DNA from: CAVXYC01 sp046154735
GTDB taxonomy: Bacteria; Chloroflexota; UBA6077; JACCZL01
Direction: 5' to 3'
DNA length: 13,212 nucleotides
Assembly: GCA_046154735.1 (NCBI GenBank)
Contig: JBJXFJ010000030.1
Coordinates: 1 to 13,212 of the forward strand
The translations under genes were made by a program, and so were the position numbers. The notes beneath the pieces were generated by a model, which worked only from the letters and a program-made list of their open reading frames with translations, was not told the origin of the DNA and did no database searches. This document shows positions 1 to 7,339 of the stretch, piece by piece (positions within the stretch are counted from its first letter, which is position 1; each line of letters starts with the position of its first letter).

Positions 1-536
1 TGGCTGCCCTGCTGATGGCCCAATGGCGCTGGCTGGAGCGGGCGGTGATGCCCATTGCCATTGTGGCCAAGGTGACCCCCGTTGTCATTGTGGCGCCTCT
101 CTTTGCACTCTGGTTTGGGTTTGGTCCCCTGCCGCGTGTCTTGATTGCCGCGCTTCTGACGTTTTTTCCCGTGTTGATTGGCACCGTTTCGGGGCTGCGC
201 GCAGCGCCCCGCGCATCGCGTGATGTCTTTGCCACGCTCAATGCCACGCCCATGGAGGACGCATTGCTGCTGCGCTTACCGTATGCTCTGCCGCAGCTCT
301 TTGCCGCGATGAAAGTATCGAGTACCCTGGCGTTGCTTGGAGCGGCCATTGCGGAGTGGGTGAGCGGCGACCGCGGTCTGGGACGCGCCGTTCTGCTGGC
401 AAATAGCAATTTGGATACCACGGGGGCTCTGGCCGGGGTGGCCACGATTGGCCTTTTTGGCATTGCACTCATTGGTGCAATCACGCTGCTCGAGCGGCGC
501 GTACTCTTCTGGTCAGGTGATGAGGTGGCGGGATGA
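1..536 (+). CDS. ABC transporter permease, SsuC/TauC/RibX-type (5' end outside window)
   Basis: This is the C-terminal part of a binding-protein-dependent ABC importer inner-membrane permease; the reading frame (codons from base 3) is open through the left edge, so the ATG at 15 is probably internal. Hydrophobic segments are visible around VIVAPLFALWFGF, VLIAALLTFFPVLIG, the STLALLGAAIAEW stretch and the C-terminal LAGVATIGLFGIALIGAI. Between them the cytoplasmic EAA loop is recognisable (NATPMEDALLLRLPYALPQL), the surface that docks on the ATPase. The pattern fits the COG0600 permeases that import sulfonates, taurine, nitrate, HMP-type thiamine precursors or riboflavin; substrate cannot be read from the sequence. 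The stop codon overlaps the cofD start by four bases (ATGA), implying translational coupling with F420 biosynthesis. Family assignment is good; substrate is unknown. Confidence 0.88.
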   Translation, partial: AALLMAQWRWLERAVMPIAIVAKVTPVVIVAPLFALWFGFGPLPRVLIAALLTFFPVLIGTVSGLRAAPRASRDVFATLNATPMEDALLLRLPYALPQLFAAMKVSSTLALLGAAIAEWVSGDRGLGRAVLLANSNLDTTGALAGVATIGLFGIALIGAITLLERRVLFWSGDEVAG

Positions 537-1459
537 TTGTGGCGCTCGCGGGCGGCGTTGGGGCGGCCCGGTTTCTGGAGGGTCTGGTGAAGGTGGTCCC
601 GCCTGAATCCGTGACGGTGGTTGTAAATACCGGCGATGATGCCGAGTTTTACGGCCTCCACGTCTCGCCGGATATCGATATCGTGGTGTACACGTTGGCT
701 GGCATCGTCAACTCAGCTCAAGGCTGGGGCATCGCTGGCGATACATTCAATACGCTTGAGATGCTGGGCCGCCTGGGGCGTGAGACCTGGTTCCAACTCG
801 GTGATCGTGATCTGGCCACGCTGATCCACCGCACGGACCTATTGCACAGGGGGCTGAGCTTGTCCGAAGCCACGGCTCAGATTGCCACGGCTCTTGGAGT
901 CCGCGTGCGCATCCTCCCCATGTCAGATTCCGCGGTGCGGACCACCGTGCGCACACCGGACGGTTGGCTTCCGTTTCAGGAATATTTCGTAAAGCAGCGA
1001 ACGGAGCCGGAAGTTCTGGAGATCGCCTACACCGGGGCTGACGCGGCCCTTCCCGCGCCCCGGGTGCTTGAGTCGATTGCCTCAGCCGATACGGTGATTC
1101 TCTGTCCCAGTAATCCTCTGGTGAGTATCGGTACGACCCTTGCTGTTCCCGGAATGCGGGATGCGCTGCGCGAGACCAGGGCCACCATTGTGGCGGTGAG
1201 CCCTATCGTTGGCGGCGGAACGATCAAGGGGCCCGCGGATCGTATGATGCGGGGACTGGGGATGGAGGTTTCGCCGGTTGGCGTGGCGCGTGCGTACGAG
1301 GATTTCCTAGATGCTCTCGTACTCGATGAACAGGATGCGGCCTACGCCGCCGAGATTGAGGCACTGGGAATTCGTGCGCGGGTAACCGATACGATCATGC
1401 GAGACATCATCGCCAAGGAGCGGCTGGCTCGTGAGACAGTGTCCGCCGCGATCTCATGA
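533..1459 (+). CDS. cofD: 2-phospho-L-lactate transferase CofD (FbiA), F420 biosynthesis
   Basis: CofD transfers the phospholactyl (or phosphoenolpyruvyl) group from the GDP-activated intermediate made by CofC/FbiD onto the deazaflavin Fo, giving F420-0 or dehydro-F420-0, in the cytoplasm. The 308-residue product has the usual family length. Visible signatures are the N-terminal nucleotide/Fo-binding GGVGAAR (residues 7-13), NTGDD (32-36), the DRDLATLIHR block (91-100), PSNP (192-195) and the glycine-rich SPIVGGGTIKGPADR segment (223-237). The ATG at 533 overlaps the permease stop and is followed directly by the typical MIVALAGGVGAAR start, so the start is secure. Its own stop overlaps the cofC ATG, again as ATGA, so three genes are read as one coupled unit. 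No frameshift or missing key motif was seen. Confidence 0.96.
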   Translation: MIVALAGGVGAARFLEGLVKVVPPESVTVVVNTGDDAEFYGLHVSPDIDIVVYTLAGIVNSAQGWGIAGDTFNTLEMLGRLGRETWFQLGDRDLATLIHRTDLLHRGLSLSEATAQIATALGVRVRILPMSDSAVRTTVRTPDGWLPFQEYFVKQRTEPEVLEIAYTGADAALPAPRVLESIASADTVILCPSNPLVSIGTTLAVPGMRDALRETRATIVAVSPIVGGGTIKGPADRMMRGLGMEVSPVGVARAYEDFLDALVLDEQDAAYAAEIEALGIRARVTDTIMRDIIAKERLARETVSAAIS

Positions 1460-2172
1460 GCGGAATCTGGGCGATCGTTCCGGTAAAGGCCCTGGAGCGA
1501 GGCAAGTCACGCCTTGCGACTCGTTTCACCGTCGCGGAGCGTCGTGAACTATCACTGGCCATGCTTGAGGATGTATTGAGCGCCATTCTGCAGGCCCAGA
1601 GTATCGCCGGATGCGTGGTGGTTCATTCTGATGCCCAGGTCAAGTCTATCGCTGAACGGCTGGGGCTTGCCGAGCTGCAAGAAACAGGCGCTCCGGCGGA
1701 TTTGAACGCGGCACTGCGCCAGGGGCTAACCTGGCTGGATCGGCTTCAGCCGGATGGTGTGTTGATCATTCCGGCAGACGTGCCGCTGGTGACGGCGAGC
1801 GCCCTTGAACAGCTCGTGCGTGCCTCCAGTGGCGCGCGGGTGCTGACAATCTGTCCGTCCCTTGATCGAACCGGAACAAATGCACTGCTGGTCCGCCCCC
1901 CAAGCCCGTTCCTGCCGCTGTATGGCATCGGAAGTTTCCAGGCACACGTGGAGCAGGCGGAAGTCATGGGTGCCACACTCAATGTTCTCGACTTGCCGAG
2001 TATCGCGCTTGACCTTGACGAGCCTCGCGATGTCGAGCAGTTCTTGGATATCGATTCGGACACGCGGACCCGAGCTGTGCTTGCGCGGATGAATCGACCG
2101 AGTTTGAACGGGCTGAGTGATGTCGCAACCGTTGCTCAGCCCATGGCCTCGCCGATCACTCCCGATTCGTAA
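1456..2172 (+). CDS. cofC: 2-phospho-L-lactate (or PEP) guanylyltransferase CofC/FbiD
   Basis: CofC activates 2-phospho-L-lactate (archaeal type) or phosphoenolpyruvate (the FbiD type in mycobacteria) with GTP to give the substrate of CofD. The 238-residue protein shows the nucleotidyltransferase fold: VPVKALERGKSRLA (8-21) binding the nucleotide, DLNAAL (82-87), the metal-binding IPADVPLV (105-112), RTGTNALLVRPP (138-149), YGIGSF (156-161) and LDLDEPRDV (185-193). About 40 residues after the last motif form a tail without recognisable motifs, making this somewhat longer than many family members. The start overlaps the cofD stop by four bases. Whether the true substrate is lactyl, glyceryl or enolpyruvyl phosphate cannot be decided by eye. 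Genes for Fo synthase and the glutamyl ligase are not in this window. Confidence 0.95.
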   Translation: MSGIWAIVPVKALERGKSRLATRFTVAERRELSLAMLEDVLSAILQAQSIAGCVVVHSDAQVKSIAERLGLAELQETGAPADLNAALRQGLTWLDRLQPDGVLIIPADVPLVTASALEQLVRASSGARVLTICPSLDRTGTNALLVRPPSPFLPLYGIGSFQAHVEQAEVMGATLNVLDLPSIALDLDEPRDVEQFLDIDSDTRTRAVLARMNRPSLNGLSDVATVAQPMASPITPDS

Positions 2173-2195
2173 TCACACCGACGATTACGTTCGGG
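2161..2195 (+). terminator. hairpin overlapping the cofC stop codon
   Basis: CCCGA (2161-2165) pairs with TCGGG (2191-2195), and CGTAATC (2168-2174) with GATTACG (2183-2189); a 2/1 internal loop separates the two helices and the apical loop is 8 bases. The stop codon TAA (2170-2172) is inside the stem. Its place at the end of the permease-cofD-cofC unit suggests a 3' end or RNA-stability structure. There is no T-run after it, so a classic intrinsic terminator is not proven. Confidence 0.4.
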
Positions 2196-2284
2196 TTCAG
2201 GCAAACTTGGGTGTGCCCAGAACTTGGGACGGTGTGCACCCGATCTTTGGAGTGCGCACACGATTCGGTCGCGCCCGGCGAACC

Positions 2285-2313
2285 TTGTTCTCGTGAACGA
2301 GAGAGAATACGAT
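2285..2313 (+). promoter_or_regulatory. possible sigma70-type promoter with palindromic spacer
   Basis: TTGTTC (2285-2290) and TACGAT (2308-2313) are separated by exactly 17 bases, a plausible -35/-10 pair about 130 bases upstream of the hydrolase gene. The spacer holds the near-palindrome TCTCGTGAACGAGA (2289-2302; 12 of 14 bases symmetric), which could be an operator. Seen in sequence only; match quality is moderate and chance occurrence is possible. Confidence 0.3.
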
Positions 2314-2432
2314 CGAGGTCTGGTGTATCTCGCGGCAGCGGCGAATGGCAGCCGCGATCAGTGTCTGAATTGGCGCGAGATTCGCTGTCGAGTCAAGGTC
2401 GCCATCAAATTCACACGGCAAGCAGCCTGGCC

Positions 2433-2437
2433 AGGAG
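2433..2437 (+). promoter_or_regulatory. ribosome binding site deciding the hydrolase start
   Basis: AGGAG lies 7 bases before the ATG at 2445. It is the reason for choosing this start over in-frame upstream ATGs such as 2211, whose extra 78 codons are hydrophilic, rich in Arg/Ser and unlike any domain of the protein. Confidence 0.8.
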
Positions 2438-2444
2438 CTCCGCC

Positions 2445-3803
2445 ATGCCCGTATCAGCCATACGTCAGATTGTGATGAGTGAGGCAGCGCGTCTCAAGGG
2501 CATCCCGTATCGGATTGTTCCACCTCCGGACGGAGTGGAGAATCTGGACTGTTCGCTTTTCGTCGTAACCACATTTCGGAGGGCGGGTATCCCTTTTGGT
2601 CCGGGCGTGCGGATCGCCGAGTCGATTCGCCAGGCGTGTGTGCCAATCGATTGGAAGGCGCTGCAGCCGGGTGACCTGGTCTTTTTTGAGCACACTTACG
2701 ATGCCGACCACGCCCCTGGGCCGGACGGAAAGATCGCTACGCATGTGGGCATCTCATGTGGTGCTGGCTCCTTCCGAATGTGGGATTGCCATGCATCCAA
2801 TGGTGAAGCTGGGCCACCAGGCGTGGGGGAGACCGACCTCACGCTCCCGTACTGGCAGCAACATTTGCTTGAAGCACGCCGTCCCCCGTCGCTGAATTCC
2901 GATGGTGGGGAGCCGAGTCAACAAGAGGAGTCCAGCCTCGTTGCCAGCGGCGAGCGGTTGCGGGTCATTGCTGATGGCGTTCGCCTTCGGGCGAATCCAG
3001 GTCTCACCGAAGCAATTCTTACGGAGCTTCGCGCAGAAACTGTTGTGTCAGCGATTTCGTCTGAGGTTGTGGAAAAGGACGGCCATACGTGGCGTCATGT
3101 TCAAGCCCGAGATCGTCAGGGATGGACGGCAGCGATGTATCTGGCCACGGATGTTCCGGCTGCTGGCGCGAAGGGAATGCGGTTTCGGACGACGTCAGAT
3201 GGTGTTCGCCTGCGTGATGCACCACGGCTTACAGGGCGCATCCTGACTCACCTCAATCGTGGCGCCATGGTTGTCCAGCGAGCCGGTGAGACGCCGAATC
3301 GAGACGAGCATACCTGGATTCCGGTAGTACTGGGCGAGATCAGTGGCTGGGTTGCGGCCGATCTCCTTGAGCCGGCGGGAACGATTGTGCCCGGGACGGA
3401 CCCTGTGCCGCAGGGTGCACTGAGCGTTGTGGAGCTCTATTCGCTGGTTCGATCCCGCGGCGCGAATCCTGGTGTGGATCGCGTCATGGTTGCCGCTGCA
3501 CTCACGGAGTCCAGTGGAAGCCCGGCGATGGTGGGCGATCAGGGACACTCTATTGGGCTCTGGCAGATGCACGATCAGGGGCTGGGCGCGGGAATGAGCG
3601 TGGCCGAGCGAGCCGATCCCCAAACCGCGTGCGCCGCCATGCTGCCGCACTTTGCACAGGTGTACGCTACCTGGTCCGCGCGTGGCCTGGTGGACGAAGA
3701 TCTCGCCACCCAAACGTACCTCTGGACTGAGCGCCCGTTCCAATACAACGTGCCGGGCAATGACGCTGAGGTGGTGTTCCGAAAGCACTGGCGGAGCGTG
3801 TAA
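2445..3803 (+). CDS. multidomain peptidoglycan hydrolase: NlpC/P60 - SH3b - SH3b - lysozyme-like
   Basis: The 452-residue protein appears to cut both peptide and glycan bonds of peptidoglycan. Residues about 1-145 form an NlpC/P60 cysteine peptidase, with the likely catalytic Cys36 in NLDCSLFV, His100 in ATHVGIS and a possible third residue at His116 (WDCHAS). Two SH3b wall-binding repeats follow, about 170-236 and 245-311, both with the DGVRLR signature (178-183 and 252-257). The C-terminal part (about 325-452) resembles lysozyme/SLT or phage tail-lysozyme domains: a likely catalytic Glu355 in ALTESSGSP, then GDQGHSIGLWQM (364-375). No signal peptide or membrane segment is seen at the N-terminus, which begins directly with the peptidase domain, odd for a secreted enzyme; non-classical export or a phage/contractile-device origin is possible. 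It is flanked by hairpins on both sides, hence probably monocistronic. Domain calls are good, biological role uncertain. Confidence 0.88.
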   Translation: MPVSAIRQIVMSEAARLKGIPYRIVPPPDGVENLDCSLFVVTTFRRAGIPFGPGVRIAESIRQACVPIDWKALQPGDLVFFEHTYDADHAPGPDGKIATHVGISCGAGSFRMWDCHASNGEAGPPGVGETDLTLPYWQQHLLEARRPPSLNSDGGEPSQQEESSLVASGERLRVIADGVRLRANPGLTEAILTELRAETVVSAISSEVVEKDGHTWRHVQARDRQGWTAAMYLATDVPAAGAKGMRFRTTSDGVRLRDAPRLTGRILTHLNRGAMVVQRAGETPNRDEHTWIPVVLGEISGWVAADLLEPAGTIVPGTDPVPQGALSVVELYSLVRSRGANPGVDRVMVAAALTESSGSPAMVGDQGHSIGLWQMHDQGLGAGMSVAERADPQTACAAMLPHFAQVYATWSARGLVDEDLATQTYLWTERPFQYNVPGNDAEVVFRKHWRSV

Positions 3804-3828
3804 GTGGACGCCGATCTCCTCGAGTGTC

Positions 3829-3870
3829 TTGGAGTGCGGCGCTCCCGCACGCCGCGCTCCAGAGCGCCGC
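3829..3870. terminator. GC-rich convergent-junction hairpins, two alternative stems
   Basis: Between the convergent hydrolase and FNT genes, 3830-3841 can pair with 3850-3861 (12 bp, the only non-Watson-Crick position being T3835 opposite G3856). Alternatively GCGGCGCTC (3836-3844) pairs perfectly with GAGCGCCGC (3862-3870). The two stems exclude each other. The position suits a bidirectional transcription end, but no T-run follows on either strand. It may be a member of the palindrome set seen at 7458 and 10202. Confidence 0.5.
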
Positions 3871-3909
3871 CGGGATCGATGACGCGCTACAGCCGCTCGA
3901 CAGCAGGAT

Positions 3910-4869
3910 TTACGGACGGATGGCTCGACGATAGATCAGGTGGTAGACCACGGCGACAAGGCCGGCGCCGCCAATGACATTGCCGAGAATCACGACCACG
4001 GTGTGGATGAGCGCTGAGCCCACCCCGATCGCGTCACTGCCGGCGACGATTACCGGTGAGATGGCCTGCTTCATCAACGCCAGCGGGAGCAGGTACATGT
4101 TGGCAACCGAGTGCTCAAACCCGGCAGCCACGAATGCTGAAACGGGGAAGACAATAGCGATAGCTTTGTCCGTAACACTGCGTCCGGCGAGGCTCATCCA
4201 GACGGCCAGACAGACGAGCATATTACACAGCACCGCGCGGATAAACACCTGGTCCAATGACGTACTCAATTTGCTCACGGCGATAGTCACGGCTTGACGA
4301 CCCACGGCGCCGCCATTGGCATCCAGGTGGCCTGAGAGCAGCACCAGCAGCGCCAACCCGAAAGCTCCAACGGCGTTGGACAGACACACCAACGTCCAAT
4401 TCCTCAACACTTCACCAGTGGACAGGGTTCCATCGGCCCAGGCCATCACAAGCAGATTGTTTCCCGTGAATAGCTCTGCGCCAGCCACCACGACAAGGAG
4501 TAGCCCAAGGCAGAAACAGAGGGCGCCAAGCAGCCGACCGCCAACGTAGCCAAGGCTGGCGTCACTGGTCACCAGGGTGAAATACAGCGCACCAAACCCT
4601 ATGAAGCCGCCCGCCAGGATGCCAAGCATAATCACCGCTAACACCGGTAACCGTGCTTTGGTCACTCCAACCCCGGCGATGCGCTCAGCAATCTCCTTTG
4701 GTGCATACGCATCGAATCCGAAGACTTCACTCATTGCGGCAATCCGCTCCACGGCGAATGGTGTGTGCGCACTCCAAAGCAACTCTGGGAGCTCGTCGAC
4801 CACAAACGTTCGTACCACTCGCGGACGTTCAGCAGGGTCTCCCTGCACCTGGGCATCAGGCGTGTCCAT
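3910..4869 (-). CDS. formate/nitrite transporter (FNT) family channel
   Basis: FNT proteins are pentameric inner-membrane channels for small monovalent anions (formate, nitrite, hydrosulfide, lactate). From the start chosen here (ATG at 4869) the product is 319 residues: a hydrophilic N-terminal arm of about 55 residues, the usual YAPKEIAERIAGVGVTKA lead-in, then six hydrophobic helices near 72-98, 110-137, 158-178, 209-228, 236-252 and 286-313. Family hallmarks are the broken helix GAELFTGNN (130-138) and the pore histidine, His253, in GFEHSVANM. The start overlaps the end of the Lon-like gene by 14 bases; an upstream ATG at 4965 would lengthen the overlap to 110 bases, and ATG 4734 (MSEVFGFDAY) is an alternative with no overlap. 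Tandem placement suggests co-transcription with the protease. The ELFTGN form resembles FdhC-type formate carriers, but substrate is not resolved. Confidence 0.92.
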   Translation of the reverse strand: MDTPDAQVQGDPAERPRVVRTFVVDELPELLWSAHTPFAVERIAAMSEVFGFDAYAPKEIAERIAGVGVTKARLPVLAVIMLGILAGGFIGFGALYFTLVTSDASLGYVGGRLLGALCFCLGLLLVVVAGAELFTGNNLLVMAWADGTLSTGEVLRNWTLVCLSNAVGAFGLALLVLLSGHLDANGGAVGRQAVTIAVSKLSTSLDQVFIRAVLCNMLVCLAVWMSLAGRSVTDKAIAIVFPVSAFVAAGFEHSVANMYLLPLALMKQAISPVIVAGSDAIGVGSALIHTVVVILGNVIGGAGLVAVVYHLIYRRAIRP

Positions 4870-7339
4870 CGACGCGATCAGCCACCTGGTGCAGGCTATC
4901 CCGCGCAAATCCATGCTGTTGTAGGCTCTTGGCAAAGTGAGCGAGCCGCGCCTGGGCTCTCCCATGGATGCTTTCTGGTGGATATGTCCCGTCTTCGCGG
5001 ATCACTCCGCCCGGCCTTCCCGTGAGCAGCTCAATCGCGTCATCGATGGTTTCCACCGCCCAGATGTGAAACGCTCCTTGAGCTACCGCCTCGATGACCT
5101 CCGGGCGCAGCATAAGATGGCGGACGTTTGGGGCAGGCAGGATGACCCCTTGATTCCCCGTCAATCCGCGCGAGCGGCAGACCTCGAAGAATCCCTCAAT
5201 CTTGCGCGTGACGCCACCCACCGCCTGGATTTGACCAAATTGATTGACCGAGCCGGTCATGGCGATGCCCTGGCGAATGGGAACCTCCGCCAGGCCGGAG
5301 ATCAGCGCGCACAGCTCTGCGCCGGATGCACTATCACCATCGACCTCGTCGTAGACTTGCTCGAAGGTGATGCGTGCCGAGAGTGCTAAGGGCGCGTTCT
5401 GCGCGTACGTGCCCAGCAAGTAACCGCCCAGAATCAGCACGCCTTTGTCATGGGTGCGGCCTGAGAGCTTGACCTCCCGCTCAATGTTTACGACCCCGTC
5501 CGAGCCCATGCCGATTCTGGCAGTGATCCGTGATGGGCGTCCAAACGTGTGATCACCAACGGAAAGCACGGAAAGCCCGTTCACCTGTCCAGCCAGCTCA
5601 CTGGTCACGTCTATGGCAATTGCGTTCTCATCAATTGCGCGTTGCACTTCGGACTCAATGAGGTTGGCCCGCCAGTCCTGGTCGTCCAGTGCATGGATTA
5701 CATGCTCCCGTTGGACCAGTGTTGCGCCGGCGTCGCGCGCCCAGTGGTCGCACTCCACAATCAGGTTGGCAATGGTGTTGAACTGGGCGAGCAGTCGCTC
5801 CTGATGTTCGGCAAGTCGGGCACTGTGCTCGATGATCTCCACGATAGCGCTTCGGTGAAACGGCAAGAGGTGTTCTTCCGCCGCCTGGAGAGCCACAAAC
5901 TCCGCGTATGCGCGGATCGTTTCTGGGCTGCGCGTCATTTCGCCTGCGAACTGGGCTTTCACCTTGAACAACTTGCCGAAGTCCTCATCGAGATTGAGGA
6001 GCATGAGATAGGTCATCAGATCGCCAATGAGCACCACCTTCACATGCAATGGGATTGGCTCAGGTTTGAGCGCGGTAGTTGGAAATGCGCTGTATTGTTC
6101 GCCAAGATTCTCAATGCGCACTTCCGCATCTCGAAGTGATCGTTTCAAGGCCTCCCAGGCATATGGGTTGATTAGCAGATCGCGAGCTTGAACGGAGAGA
6201 AATCCACCATTTGCTCGATGCAGCGCCCCAGGCTTAATGAGCGAAAAGTCGGTGGACATGGCCCCCATAGATGCTCGGTAGTCGATCCTGCCGAGCAAGT
6301 TGTAGTACGTGGGGTTTGGCTCATTGACAACTGGTGTTCCGTGGTCTGCCGCCTGCGAAACAAGTACGTTCACGCCGTAACGCTCGCTGAAGGCGGCTCG
6401 ACCCATCTCACGACCCTGGGACTCCGCTTGCTCGGATGCATGAAAGTCATCGAGGTGATCGAGAATGTCTACTCGCACCGCGTCAAGATAGCTGCCGAGT
6501 TTGGCACTACTGTTATAGGTTGCTTTCAACTCGTCCAGTAGGTGACCAATAGCAAAGAGCGCGGCGTCTCGTTCCAGGGCCCGAAATTGCTCGCGTGCAT
6601 CGCGTTCCAGTCGGTGAATATCAAGGAGCGTCTCATCAGCAAGTCGCTGAAGCTCCTGGCCAGCAGCTCGGATTTCAGCTTGTCTCTGGGGCGGCAGCAG
6701 CTCAAACGCCTCGGGGCTCATGGGCTTCCCCGGTGCCAGGAGGGGCGCATTCACGATGCCCATCGGCGTGACCTGTGTAACAAAGCCGAGTCGGTCGGCG
6801 GCTGCGCGCAATGTGCTCAGAAGTCCGTCACGTTGCCCTTCGATCCGCTGGAGAATTCCTGATCGGCGCTCTTGGTACTGATCGCTCTCAAGTGCGCGCG
6901 GGATCTCACGTCGACAGGCAGTGACGAAACGCTCCATGTCACGCCGTAGATCCGGGCCGCGACCGGAGGGAAGCTCTACGGCCACCGGACGATATGGGTC
7001 AACAAAGTTATGGACGTAGCACCAGTCTGATGGCGCCTTCTGGTGCCTGGCAAACTCGTCAAGCTGAGTGCGCACTTCCGTGCTTCGGCCCGTGCCGACG
7101 GGTCCGGCGACATAGACGTTGTAACCCGGTGCGGTGAAACTAAGTCCCATGGAGATCGCATGCGTTCCGCGGTCTTGGCCCACCAGTCGAGTGAGCGTGG
7201 CGATGGACTCCGTGGTCTCGAATTCGAAGAGAGCCGGGTCACAGTGCCAGCGGAGCTGATCAGGACTGAGCTCTCGCGGTGTCGGAGGCGAGGATGACCC
7301 AGATTGTCGGCGAGCACGGGAGCGGCCAGTTTGACTCAT
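4856..7339 (-). CDS. Lon-like ATP-dependent protease (COG1067, LonB/LonC-like, AAA_32 type)
   Basis: This 827-residue protein has an N-terminal AAA+ module interrupted by a long helical insertion and a C-terminal Lon proteolytic domain. It is cytosolic in prediction: no membrane segment is visible, unlike archaeal LonB. The P-loop reads GPVGTGRST (79-87), with Arg85 where Lys is usual. About 150-330 is charged and coiled-coil-like; GALHRANGGFLSVQARDLL (371-389) is the conserved block around the second ATPase motif. The protease domain (about 580-775) contains Ser670 in DEVDGDSASGAE and Lys713 in GGVTRKIEGF, matching the Ser-Lys dyad of Lon. The family presumably degrades damaged or regulatory proteins; substrates are unknown. 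ATG at 7339 gives the expected N-terminus, though no strong ribosome binding site precedes it. Its 3' end overlaps the FNT gene. Confidence 0.93.
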   Translation of the reverse strand: MSQTGRSRARRQSGSSSPPTPRELSPDQLRWHCDPALFEFETTESIATLTRLVGQDRGTHAISMGLSFTAPGYNVYVAGPVGTGRSTEVRTQLDEFARHQKAPSDWCYVHNFVDPYRPVAVELPSGRGPDLRRDMERFVTACRREIPRALESDQYQERRSGILQRIEGQRDGLLSTLRAAADRLGFVTQVTPMGIVNAPLLAPGKPMSPEAFELLPPQRQAEIRAAGQELQRLADETLLDIHRLERDAREQFRALERDAALFAIGHLLDELKATYNSSAKLGSYLDAVRVDILDHLDDFHASEQAESQGREMGRAAFSERYGVNVLVSQAADHGTPVVNEPNPTYYNLLGRIDYRASMGAMSTDFSLIKPGALHRANGGFLSVQARDLLINPYAWEALKRSLRDAEVRIENLGEQYSAFPTTALKPEPIPLHVKVVLIGDLMTYLMLLNLDEDFGKLFKVKAQFAGEMTRSPETIRAYAEFVALQAAEEHLLPFHRSAIVEIIEHSARLAEHQERLLAQFNTIANLIVECDHWARDAGATLVQREHVIHALDDQDWRANLIESEVQRAIDENAIAIDVTSELAGQVNGLSVLSVGDHTFGRPSRITARIGMGSDGVVNIEREVKLSGRTHDKGVLILGGYLLGTYAQNAPLALSARITFEQVYDEVDGDSASGAELCALISGLAEVPIRQGIAMTGSVNQFGQIQAVGGVTRKIEGFFEVCRSRGLTGNQGVILPAPNVRHLMLRPEVIEAVAQGAFHIWAVETIDDAIELLTGRPGGVIREDGTYPPESIHGRAQARLAHFAKSLQQHGFARDSLHQVADRVDGHA

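Noticed and set aside
3195..3788. Minus-strand ORF (197 codons) antisense to the peptidoglycan hydrolase
   Set aside because: Entirely within the SH3b and lysozyme-like coding region; His/Arg-rich translation typical of a shadow frame.
5549..6139. Long plus-strand ORF (196 codons) antisense to the Lon-like gene
   Set aside because: It lies inside a gene with clear motifs on the other strand and its translation shows no domain or plausible start signal; best explained by antisense openness in GC-rich coding DNA.
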